Shown: positions 1-6,053, counted from the stretch's first letter. The stretch: 33,646 nt of DNA from an uncultured Prevotella sp. (GCA_900769275.1 CAAGGA010000012.1:1-33646); one strand, 5' to 3'. The notes: generated from the letters alone by a model not told the origin. Program-made: numbers and translations.

Positions 1-73
1 ATTAAAGTTAATACTTTTTCTTGAATTACACAAGAAATACAGCTTCTTTTTTTATTAGTATGAATTATTCAGG

Positions 74-95
74 TTAATAGAACCCACCTAAAATG
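74..95 (+). repeat. Copy d1 of the TTAATAGAACCCACCT repeat
   Basis: The motif TTAATAGAACCCACCT followed by AAAATG is seen here and, as an identical 22-nt stretch on the other strand, directly in front of mreD (33534-33555). A third, slightly different copy ends the 88-bp element at 3342-3429. Only this end of the repeat is recognisable at this site; the bases upstream (1-73) do not match the other copies. Bases 1-73 are AT-rich with no gene that I can support. Confidence 0.75.
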
Positions 96-98
96 TCA

Positions 99-146
99 AT
101 AGGCAGATGTAGAGACCAATACCTACATCTGCCTATCTTCGTTTTT
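99..146 (+). terminator. Perfect 14-bp hairpin followed by a T-rich tail
   Basis: Bases 99-112 (ATAGGCAGATGTAG) are perfectly complementary to 123-136, with a 10-nt loop, and are followed by CTTCGTTTTTG. This fits an intrinsic terminator reading on the plus strand, for a gene ending before the window or for RNA starting in the repeat at 74-95. The tail is interrupted by CTTCG, so terminator activity is inferred; the hairpin itself is certain. Confidence 0.5.
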
Positions 147-209
147 GTCACACATATTATTAAGATGGGGTTGGATTTCTTCCAACAAATAAACCCGACA
201 CAAAGCCAA

Positions 210-338
210 ACGACAAAAGATTCTGCTCACCGTCTCTTTTCCTTAAAAAAATACGACCAAAGATTCTGCTCACCGTCTCTTTCCCTTAAAGAAATACGAC
301 CAAAGATTCCTCTCACCGTCTCTTTTCCTTAAAGAAAC
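210..338. repeat. Three tandem 43-bp copies of the tadA 3' end
   Basis: Copies lie at 210-252, 253-295 and 296-338 and differ at only a few positions. The third copy overlaps the end of tadA: read on the minus strand it encodes the terminal residues FFKEKRR and the TGA stop, plus 17 nt beyond it. The two outer copies encode FFKGKRR-stop or a close variant in the same relative place but lie past the real stop. Spacers are absent, so this is a simple tandem array and not a CRISPR. Confidence 0.9.
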
Positions 339-747
339 GCTGCATTATCTCTCGGCATTCTTCTTCGCATACTCCTCCTGTGACCTCTGTCTTGGGATGG
401 AGGGCAGTGGGAGCAATCTTGCGATAGCCCCGCTTCTCGTCAGGTGCACCATAGACTATCCGCGGTATCTGTGCCCAACCTATGGCTCCGGCACACATCG
501 GGCATGGCTCTACGGTGACGTAAAGGGTGCAGTCTGTCAGGTACTTTCCTCCAAGGGCATTGGCACCTGCCGTTATCGCCTGCATCTCGGCGTGGGCTGT
601 AACGTCACACAGAGTCTCGGTAAGGTTGTGTGTACGGGCTATTATCCTGCCTCGGCAGACAAGAACAGCCCCTATGGGAATCTCGTCTTCCTTGGCAGCC
701 TGCTCTGCTTCAGCCAAAGCCTTGCGCATGTATTCTTCATCGGTCAT
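313..747 (-). CDS. tadA: tRNA-specific adenosine deaminase TadA
   Basis: Predicted 144-residue zinc-dependent cytidine/deoxycytidylate-deaminase-fold enzyme. TadA converts the wobble adenosine (A34) of tRNA-Arg(ACG) to inosine in the cytoplasm. The sequence shows the zinc and catalytic motif HAE at residues 52-54 and the second zinc motif PCPMC at 81-85, with PIGAV near residue 24 as in TadA proteins. Length is near the usual 150-170 residues. The final residues FFKEKRR and the stop codon lie inside the last unit of a 43-bp tandem repeat that continues downstream. pyrH lies upstream on the same strand, but a roughly 195-bp gap filled with structured repeats separates them, so a shared transcript is uncertain. 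A guanine or cytosine deaminase of the same fold is the alternative, but the motif context favours TadA. Confidence 0.9.
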   Translation of the reverse strand: MTDEEYMRKALAEAEQAAKEDEIPIGAVLVCRGRIIARTHNLTETLCDVTAHAEMQAITAGANALGGKYLTDCTLYVTVEPCPMCAGAIGWAQIPRIVYGAPDEKRGYRKIAPTALHPKTEVTGGVCEEECREIMQRFFKEKRR

Positions 748-767
748 GATTTTTGGTTGTGGGTTCG

Positions 768-940
768 ATAACGGTTTTACGGTCGCTTCGCTTCTACGGT
801 TTTTAGGTTTTACGGAGGTTAGTGAAGAATATTGATTCCTCGGTTGTACGGTTATAAGGTTTTATGATTGTGCGGAGATTTGTGAGGACTATTGGTAACT
901 TCCGCACAACCTTATAACCTTAAAACCTTATAACCGTTAC
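768..940. repeat. Structured GTTTTACG-type intergenic repeat, copies b1a and b1b
   Basis: Two successive versions of a repeated element fill the gap between tadA and pyrH. The second contains the core CGGAGATTTGTGAGG, then TATTGGTAACTTCCG, and is flanked by arms that pair over a long distance: GGTTATAAGGTTTTA near 847 is complementary to a stretch ending near 939, and TTGTGCGGA pairs with TCCGCACAA. The first copy (about 768-845) has a diverged core, GGAGGTTAGTGAAG followed by GATTCCTC. The same element recurs at 1662, 3021 and 3431, always in the same orientation. Confidence 0.7.
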
Positions 941-942
941 AC

Positions 943-1653
943 CTAATTATGCACCAAAGTGCCTATTTCCTCGCCCTCGATGACTTTCCTGAGGTTGCCG
1001 GGAATATCCATATTGAATACGTATATAGGCAGGTCGTTCTGCATACACATTGCTGTGGCTGTAATGTCCATGACCTTCAATCCCTGAGAGATAACCTCCT
1101 GATATGTGATGTCATGATACTTTGTAGCCGTAGGGTCTTTCTCCGGGTCAGCGGTATAGACACCATCGACGCGTGTTCCCTTGAGCATCACGTCGGCTTC
1201 TATCTCTATGCCACGCAGACTGGAGCCTGTATCGGTAGTGAAATACGGTGAACCCGTGCCTGCACTCATAATGACCACTTCACCGTTTTCCATGGCTTCG
1301 ATAGCCTTCCACTTGGAGTAGAACTCACCTATGGGCTCCATTCTGATAGCTGTCAGCACACGGTTCTTCTGCCCTATGGCACCAAGGGCACTGGAGAGGG
1401 CAAGAGAGTTGATGACCGTGGCGCACATACCCATTTGGTCGCCCTTCACCCTATCGAAGCCCTTGCCTGCACCGCTCAGTCCGCGGAAGATGTTTCCTCC
1501 GCCTATCACGATGCCTATCTGCACGCCCATAGACGCTATTTCTTTCACCTGCTCAGCATATTGGTTGAGCCTTTCTACGTTGATGCCTTGCTTTTGTTCT
1601 CCTGCAAGACTCTCACCCGAGAGCTTGAGAAGTATTCTTTTGAATCTTGACAT
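943..1653 (-). CDS. pyrH: UMP kinase PyrH
   Basis: Predicted 236-residue uridylate kinase of the amino-acid-kinase fold, which phosphorylates UMP to UDP with ATP in the cytoplasm, an essential step of pyrimidine nucleotide synthesis. The N-terminal motif KLSGES at 10-15 and the phosphate-binding motif GGGNIFRG at 51-58 are plain, as is the later KGTRVDGVYTADP segment typical of bacterial PyrH. Length matches the family (about 235-245). The ATG start gives the expected N-terminus directly before the first beta strand. Both flanks are occupied by copies of the GTTTTACG-type repeat, which begins 8 bases before the start codon; any promoter or ribosome-recruiting sequence must lie in or beyond that repeat. 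Confidence 0.96.
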   Translation of the reverse strand: MSRFKRILLKLSGESLAGEQKQGINVERLNQYAEQVKEIASMGVQIGIVIGGGNIFRGLSGAGKGFDRVKGDQMGMCATVINSLALSSALGAIGQKNRVLTAIRMEPIGEFYSKWKAIEAMENGEVVIMSAGTGSPYFTTDTGSSLRGIEIEADVMLKGTRVDGVYTADPEKDPTATKYHDITYQEVISQGLKVMDITATAMCMQNDLPIYVFNMDIPGNLRKVIEGEEIGTLVHN

Positions 1654-1661
1654 TGTTGGTC

Positions 1662-1755
1662 GTTTTACGGTTTTACGGTTTTACGGTTTTACGGTTTTAC
1701 GGAAGTTTGTCAAGGCTGATTGTAACTTCCGCATAACCACAAAACCTTAAAACCG
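1662..1755. repeat. Structured GTTTTACG-type intergenic repeat, copy b2
   Basis: This is the cleanest copy. Five tandem GTTTTACG units (about 1662-1702) run into the core, in which CGGAAGTT (1700-1707) is perfectly complementary to AACTTCCG (1724-1731). After the core comes GCATAACC and an AAAACCTTAAAACCG tract that can pair back with the tandem units. It fills almost the whole gap between pyrH and birA. Confidence 0.8.
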
Positions 1756-1762
1756 CATAACC

Positions 1763-2509
1763 CTATGGTATTATAAACTTTACTTCCTTGTATTCATACT
1801 GACTGATATTGCCATTCCTGCGCTCTATGTTAAGGATGCCATTGGGATGCGCATCCAATATTCGTCCCTCAAACGCACCATTGTCGTCTTCATAGAAATG
1901 GAACTCTCCTTTACGATAGAGGTACTTGTGGTATTCCCGCATGATGGTGTCGCAGTCATACGACTCCCACTCGTCCTTGGCTACCCCATAGTAATAGACG
2001 AAACGCTTGATTATTTGGTCAAGTATCTTGCGGCAATCGTGTTTCCTGCCTGTAATCTGGGAGAGAGAGACGGGGTTCGGCGCATCACTTACAAACACTT
2101 CCTGATTGATATTTATTCCCGTTCCTATGACCATATCGGTCATTTCCCGGCCCTGAATATTGCAATCGATACGCGTACCGCTGATTTTCCTGTCATTCCA
2201 ATATATATCATTGGGCCACTTTATGGTAAATCCATCCGCATATTGCGCCAGTACCTCACGAATGGCTACAGCCTCTGCCATCGAAGCAAGGAACTGCACT
2301 CCGGCTTCCATCCACTGAGGATGCACGAGGATAGAGAACAACAGGTTGGCACCTTTCTCGCTCTCCCACGTATTCATGCCCATCCCATGTCCATTGCTCT
2401 GATAATCAGCCACGGCAATGACCATCTCTTCATTTCTGTATAAGTCAGCATTCTTCAAGAGATAGTCGTTCGTTGATGTCGTGTCATCAAGATATATTAT
2501 CCTTTCCAT
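1763..2509 (-). CDS. birA: Biotin--[acetyl-CoA-carboxylase] ligase (BirA-type, no DNA-binding domain)
   Basis: Predicted 248-residue biotin protein ligase that activates biotin to biotinyl-AMP and transfers it to a lysine of biotin carrier proteins. Visible motifs are TSTND at 11-15, the ligase strand KWPND at 97-101 and GTGININ further on. The protein starts directly in the catalytic domain, so it lacks the N-terminal winged helix of E. coli BirA and should be an enzyme only, not a repressor. The adenylate-binding loop is G-H-G-M-G-M-N at 40-46, where E. coli has the arginine-rich GRGRRGR; loss of basic residues is seen to some degree in the phylum but the first His is unusual. It diverges from the thioredoxin gene at 2693 across about 180 bp that contain promoters for both. 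Confidence 0.92.
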   Translation of the reverse strand: MERIIYLDDTTSTNDYLLKNADLYRNEEMVIAVADYQSNGHGMGMNTWESEKGANLLFSILVHPQWMEAGVQFLASMAEAVAIREVLAQYADGFTIKWPNDIYWNDRKISGTRIDCNIQGREMTDMVIGTGININQEVFVSDAPNPVSLSQITGRKHDCRKILDQIIKRFVYYYGVAKDEWESYDCDTIMREYHKYLYRKGEFHFYEDDNGAFEGRILDAHPNGILNIERRNGNISQYEYKEVKFIIP

Positions 2510-2580
2510 TATCTAAGATTGGAATGCAGAGTCCTGATGCCTACAGGCTTTCAAGCGCACTGCTGCAATTAATACGGATG

Positions 2581-2588
2581 CAAAAATA
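2581..2588 (-). promoter_or_regulatory. Possible -7 element for birA
   Basis: On the minus strand this reads TATTTTTG, matching the Bacteroidota -7 consensus TAnnTTTG. The nearest upstream TTTG (2612-2615) is 23 nt away instead of about 20, so the -33 match is imperfect. It would give a leader of roughly 65 nt. Confidence 0.4.
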
Positions 2589-2628
2589 CGCAAAAAAAAG
2601 GAATTGGGAAACAAAAGCAACGTATTAT

Positions 2629-2660
2629 TTTGTATGTTTATAGAAAAAAACGTATCTTTG
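2629..2660 (+). promoter_or_regulatory. Promoter of the thioredoxin gene
   Basis: TTTG at 2629-2632 and TATCTTTG at 2653-2660 are separated by exactly 20 nt, a full match to the Bacteroidota TTTG / TAnnTTTG promoter. Transcription should start near 2665, about 28 nt before the ATG at 2693. This rules out the longer reading frame that would begin inside the promoter. Confidence 0.8.
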
Positions 2661-2692
2661 CAGTCGGAAAACAACAAAAAAAACAGAAAACA

Positions 2693-3007
2693 ATGGAAGT
2701 AGTTATAACAAAAGAGAACTTTGAGGAACTGAAGAAAGGTGAGCTTCCTCTCGTAGTAGATTTTTGGGCTACATGGTGTGGTCCTTGTAAAATGGTAGGT
2801 GCCGTGCTCAGCCAACTCGCAGAGCAGTATGACGGAAAAATTGTCGTAGGCAAGTGTGACGTTGAGGAAAACGATGACATAGCAATGGAATACGGCATCC
2901 GCAGCCTTCCTACACTTCTTTTCTTCAAAGGTGGCGAACTGGTTGACAAGTTCGTCGGTGCCGGCAACAAAGCCAAGTTGGAAGAAAAGATACAGGCAAT
3001 TTTGTAA
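2693..3007 (+). CDS. trxA: Thioredoxin
   Basis: Predicted 104-residue cytoplasmic thioredoxin, a dithiol-disulfide oxidoreductase. The active site WCGPC is at residues 28-32, preceded by VVDFWATW, and the cis-proline is in SLPT at 71-74. Length is typical of TrxA (about 105) and there is no signal peptide. The reading frame is open further upstream, but the ATG at 2693 is chosen because it gives the canonical N-terminus and because a consensus promoter occupies the upstream part. The gene is monocistronic as far as can be seen: it diverges from birA, and the following 537 bp contain only repeats before the convergent GH43-GH28 gene. Confidence 0.94.
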   Translation: MEVVITKENFEELKKGELPLVVDFWATWCGPCKMVGAVLSQLAEQYDGKIVVGKCDVEENDDIAMEYGIRSLPTLLFFKGGELVDKFVGAGNKAKLEEKIQAIL

Positions 3008-3020
3008 GATTGTCATATAC

Positions 3021-3112
3021 GATTTTGCGGTTTTTACGGTTTTAGGTTACCCAGTCATTAAGTTTTTTCCAAAGGTTTGTAAAGACTGTTGGCATATTCC
3101 GTATAACCACAC
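3021..3112. repeat. Structured GTTTTACG-type intergenic repeat, copy b3 (diverged)
   Basis: Begins 14 bp after the thioredoxin stop. It carries GCGGTTTTTACGGTTTTAGG, then a diverged core (AAAGGTTTGTAAAGACTGTTGG) and ATTCCGTATAACCAC, lining up with copies b1, b2 and b4. It abuts the 188-bp repeat that starts at 3117. Confidence 0.6.
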
Positions 3113-3116
3113 AAAA

Positions 3117-3304
3117 ATAGGACAAAATAAATCTCAATGATATTGCAATGCAAAAGCATAGAGATTACATGACAAAAGCGTTGATATTACGTTGCAAAAG
3201 CATAGCTTTTACCATGTAATATCAACGCTTTTTCTACGTTACTGATTTTCAACTCCTTACACTTCCCGTCGCACCATAGCGGCAATAGGACAAAATGATA
3301 CTGG
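3117..3304. repeat. 188-bp interspersed repeat, copy c1
   Basis: This element aligns without gaps, as judged by eye, to 18249-18436. Both copies begin with ATAGGACAAAA and end with ATAGGACAAAATGA followed by ACTGG, so each is bounded by direct repeats of about 11 bp. Inside are tandem GCAAAAGC/ATTGATATTAC-like units and a large hairpin: AAAAGCGTTGATATTAC (3174-3190) pairs perfectly with 3216-3232, with a smaller inverted repeat (GCAAAAGC / GCTTTTAC) in the loop. It holds no gene that I can support. It lies between the convergent ends of the thioredoxin and GH43-GH28 genes. Confidence 0.85.
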
Positions 3305-3341
3305 CGGATAGAAATACCTGGATGTATGTATATATGTTTTT

Positions 3342-3429
3342 TTAAGGTGGGAAACTTGTCCCTTGGACTCACTGACCAGAGGGAAGGAGTTTCCTTGAGC
3401 ATGCGAAAAATTAATAGAACCCACCTTAA
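3342..3429. repeat. 88-bp element with perfect 10-bp terminal inverted repeats, copy d2
   Basis: Starts TTAAGGTGGG (3342-3351) and ends CCCACCTTAA (3420-3429), exact inverted repeats. Its interior ACTTGTCC(C/T)TTGGAC and CACTGACCAGAGGGAAG and its end TTAATAGAACCCACCT are shared with the copy in front of mreD (33534-33593, opposite strand); the terminal motif also occurs at 74-91. Size and inverted ends resemble a non-autonomous mobile element, but no transposase is present and no target duplication is obvious. Confidence 0.7.
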
Positions 3430-3430
3430 G

Positions 3431-3540
3431 ATTATGAGGTATTGCTGTCTTACAGAAATTTGTCAAGGATTATTGTAACTTCAGTAAAAGCGTATAACCA
3501 CTAAACCGTAAAACCGTATAACCGCATAACCGTAAAACCG
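3431..3540. repeat. Structured GTTTTACG-type intergenic repeat, copy b4
   Basis: The core CAGAAATTTGTCAAGG, then TTATTGTAACTTCAG, matches copy b2 closely. It is followed by repeated ACCGTAAAACCGTATAACCG units running up to the stop codon of the GH43-GH28 gene at 3545. It follows directly on the 88-bp element, so three unrelated repeat families are stacked in 3021-3540. Confidence 0.75.
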
Positions 3541-3544
3541 AATC

Positions 3545-5857
3545 CTACCACACATCACAACTGCGTCGTTCCGTATCCTCGGCGGGACTTTTATCTATTC
3601 CTTTGCCATTGACAGAGCAGTCGGTGAACGTACAGTTCCGTGTCTTATATAAATAATGTGGATGCAGAGCCTTATCTACGCTGAAGCCTGTGACAGAAAT
3701 ATTGCGTATCGGCTCTGCCTCGTTGCCGTCGTAGTAGATGGCGTATGCCTGCGATGACTTTGCGCTGACGTTGTTTATCACGAAGTCAGAATACCGTGCA
3801 GGGCAGTTTCCACCGCGATATCCGAAATAGTTTGTCTCAAATCTCAGCACGGCTCCAGCCACAGAATCTATTGATACATTCTCGACGAAAACATTCTCTA
3901 TATATCCTCCACGGTCAAGATTAGACTTGAAGAGCAACGCATTCTTCACGTTGCCTATATCTATGTTACGCATAAACACATTCCTTACCCCACCCGACAT
4001 TTCCGAACCTATGCAGAGTCCGTTGCATTTGCTACGGAAAGAACAATCCTTTATCACGATATTCTCCGACGGTATGCCCACTCTCCTGCCGTCGGAATCA
4101 CGCCCTGACTTTATTGCCACGGCATCGTCACCTGTCTGAAAACGACAGTTCTCTATCAGCACGCGCTTGCTCGACTCTGGATCGCATCCGTCATTGTTCG
4201 GGAAATGAGAGTCGATAATAACGTTTCTTACCGTCACATCCTCGCAATACAATGGGTGTATGCACCAGAAAGGACTGTTCTTCAGCGTTATTCCTTCTAT
4301 CAACACCTGTGAACATCTGTTGAACTCCATTGCGCACGGACGCAGATGAGTTCCCTTTCCAAACACCCGCTCCGAGACAGGTGTCAGTTCTTCTCCCATC
4401 TGCCTTAGCCTATCTACATCTTCTTTCTCTGGCGTGACACCATGCGTACCATGTATGTTCTCCACGAAATCATCGGTTCCGACAGGCATTCCCCAACGTG
4501 CCATAATGCCTCCGTTGGCATCTATGACAGCATTTCCATCACCTGTGATGGCAAAATTCCTGCATCCATGCGCATGAATCATTGACGACCTGCCATAAAG
4601 TTCCGTTCCCTCCCATCGTGACAGGACAGCAGGCAGGTAAGCATCCGGACTGGATGTAAACACTAATTGTGCCCCGTCAAGCAGATGCAGGCAGACATCG
4701 TCACGCATCTCTATCGGTCCGTCCATCACGTGTATGCCCGAAGGCACTGTCACCTTTCCGCCTCCTTTTGCAGAACATTCATCTATCAACGCCTGCAAGG
4801 CGCATCGCGAGAAATCTTTTCCGAGCACATATTCCTTTCCCTTGATATTCACCTGACGCACAGAGGCTTCCACAAGAGCCATCTTCCTTGTGGGGGCAAC
4901 ACCCTCCAGCCTCACCCTTGCACTGTCAAGCGTAGGCCGTACCTTGGCAATCGTGCCGTCTTCGTTGTAGAAAAGCGAGTCGCAACAGATGTTTCTTCTC
5001 ACCCCACAATGATAACCAAGGTTAAGGTTGCGGCTTATGTCAGCCGTATGATAGAAGAGATAGTCCTGTCCCTTATAGTTTACTATGGAATGATGATTGG
5101 TGCCGCTGTTCACCGAGTCAAGCACAATGCCCTGATATTTATACGGTCCAAGAGGATTATTGCTGGTACAATAGGCTATCTGCGGCTGTTTTCCGCTGAA
5201 AGGACTCGTGGAGTATGACATATAATAAGTGCCATTCCGCTTGTGTACCCATACGGCTTCAAAGAATCCCTCCGCTCCCTGTATTATGCTTACCTCACCA
5301 TCGTACGACACCATATCCTCATTGAGACGTACGCAGCACACCGTGTTCTGACCGGCAAAGAGATATGCCTGCCCGTCATCGTCGATGAACACGCAGGGGT
5401 CGATGAAGTCCCTGTCGCATACCACGCCGGGACTGTCTATCGAAAGCAGCGGATGACCTATCGGATCGGCAAAAGGTCCGTAAGGAGTATCGCTGACAGC
5501 AACGCCTATATGCTTCTTGTCCGTAGGATAATAGAGGTAGTATCTGCCGTTACGAAAGACGCAGTCAGGAGCCCAAGCCTGCGACTTAGCCCACGTCGTC
5601 TGCTTCAACGGATTGAATATCACGCCATGGTCTTGCCAGTGCTCCATATCCGTAGTGCTATATACGTGGTAGTCTTCCATGGAGAAAGAAAGGGCATCGT
5701 CACGGTCATGACTCGGATATACCCAGAGAGTGTCGCCGAAAACCCTTGCTGACGGGTCGGCTGAATACATCGTATTTACTATCGGATTGCCTATCCTGGC
5801 AGATGAAATCCCGCTGATTGCGAGACAAACGGTTATGGTCAGTAGTATCTTCTTCAT
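3545..5857 (-). CDS. Secreted GH43-GH28 two-domain glycoside hydrolase (pectin degradation)
   Basis: Predicted 770-residue secreted enzyme joining two glycosidase domains. A signal peptide covers about residues 1-20. Residues 25-310 are a GH43-type five-bladed propeller with candidate catalytic residues Asp34 (SADPS), Asp153 (FIDPCVF) and Glu200 (GFFEAVW); GH43 enzymes usually remove arabinose or xylose (some galactose). Residues 345-745 are a GH28 beta-helix (polygalacturonase/rhamnogalacturonase clan) with NNDGCDP at 554-560 and GDDA at 576-579; the usual G-H-G triad position reads C-N-G (611-613), and Lys644 sits in LLFKSN. The start is ATG 5857, which opens a proper signal peptide; an upstream in-frame ATG at 5899 lies before the promoter and is rejected. 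It diverges from a rhamnogalacturonan lyase, supporting a pectin side-chain and backbone role. Exact substrates cannot be read from sequence. Confidence 0.88.
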   Translation of the reverse strand: MKKILLTITVCLAISGISSARIGNPIVNTMYSADPSARVFGDTLWVYPSHDRDDALSFSMEDYHVYSTTDMEHWQDHGVIFNPLKQTTWAKSQAWAPDCVFRNGRYYLYYPTDKKHIGVAVSDTPYGPFADPIGHPLLSIDSPGVVCDRDFIDPCVFIDDDGQAYLFAGQNTVCCVRLNEDMVSYDGEVSIIQGAEGFFEAVWVHKRNGTYYMSYSTSPFSGKQPQIAYCTSNNPLGPYKYQGIVLDSVNSGTNHHSIVNYKGQDYLFYHTADISRNLNLGYHCGVRRNICCDSLFYNEDGTIAKVRPTLDSARVRLEGVAPTRKMALVEASVRQVNIKGKEYVLGKDFSRCALQALIDECSAKGGGKVTVPSGIHVMDGPIEMRDDVCLHLLDGAQLVFTSSPDAYLPAVLSRWEGTELYGRSSMIHAHGCRNFAITGDGNAVIDANGGIMARWGMPVGTDDFVENIHGTHGVTPEKEDVDRLRQMGEELTPVSERVFGKGTHLRPCAMEFNRCSQVLIEGITLKNSPFWCIHPLYCEDVTVRNVIIDSHFPNNDGCDPESSKRVLIENCRFQTGDDAVAIKSGRDSDGRRVGIPSENIVIKDCSFRSKCNGLCIGSEMSGGVRNVFMRNIDIGNVKNALLFKSNLDRGGYIENVFVENVSIDSVAGAVLRFETNYFGYRGGNCPARYSDFVINNVSAKSSQAYAIYYDGNEAEPIRNISVTGFSVDKALHPHYLYKTRNCTFTDCSVNGKGIDKSPAEDTERRSCDVW

Positions 5858-5861
5858 TTTG

Positions 5862-5893
5862 CAAAAGTAGGAAATATTTCTCTTACCGCCAAA
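5862..5893 (-). promoter_or_regulatory. Promoter of the GH43-GH28 gene, nearly overlapping the start codon
   Basis: On the minus strand TTTG (5890-5893) and TACTTTTG (5862-5869) are exactly 20 nt apart. The -7 box ends only 4 nt before the ATG at 5855-5857, so transcription from it should begin at or next to the start codon. Confidence 0.7.
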
Positions 5894-5928
5894 TTTCATT
5901 CATATTTTACCTTATTCTCACCTCCGTA

Positions 5929-5960
5929 TTTGGCGTTATCACAGAAAAGCAGTAACTTTG
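5929..5960 (+). promoter_or_regulatory. Promoter of the PL11-type lyase gene
   Basis: TTTG at 5929-5932 and TAACTTTG at 5953-5960 are exactly 20 nt apart. It points away from the GH43-GH28 promoter, with 35 bp between the two -33 boxes, and leaves a leader of about 85 nt before the ATG at 6054. Confidence 0.75.
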
Positions 5961-6053
5961 TCTGCTGATTGTGGCATGATGGGACACACCAGTTAAACCT
6001 CAAAAAGCCATAATCGTCATACCATATAGAATAACTAACTGCTAAACAATAAT

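Noticed and set aside
93..332. Plus-strand 79-codon open frame starting right after the d1 repeat
   Set aside because: It runs through a hairpin and the three tandem 43-bp units, has no recognisable domain, and overlaps the tadA end. Its ATG context matches mreD only because both lie in the same repeat.
210..338. CRISPR array
   Set aside because: Units are directly adjacent with no unique spacers, and one unit encodes the tadA C-terminus.
1702..1731. A promoter in the core of the GTTTTACG-type repeat (TTTG and TAACTTCC)
   Set aside because: The spacing is about 13 nt instead of 20 and TAACTTCC does not match TAnnTTTG.
2513..3016. Minus-strand 167-codon open frame
   Set aside because: It is antisense to the thioredoxin gene and its promoter; the plus-strand product has a clear WCGPC active site.
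3117..3304. CRISPR, retron RNA or integron attC site in the 188-bp element
   Set aside because: Only two short direct units, no spacers, no reverse transcriptase, no integrase and no cas genes in the window.
3187..3466. Two short minus-strand frames of about 70 codons with a SLWSV segment
   Set aside because: They lie wholly within repeats; the shared SLWSVxPxDK segment near 33570 is explained by the repeated DNA, not by a protein family.
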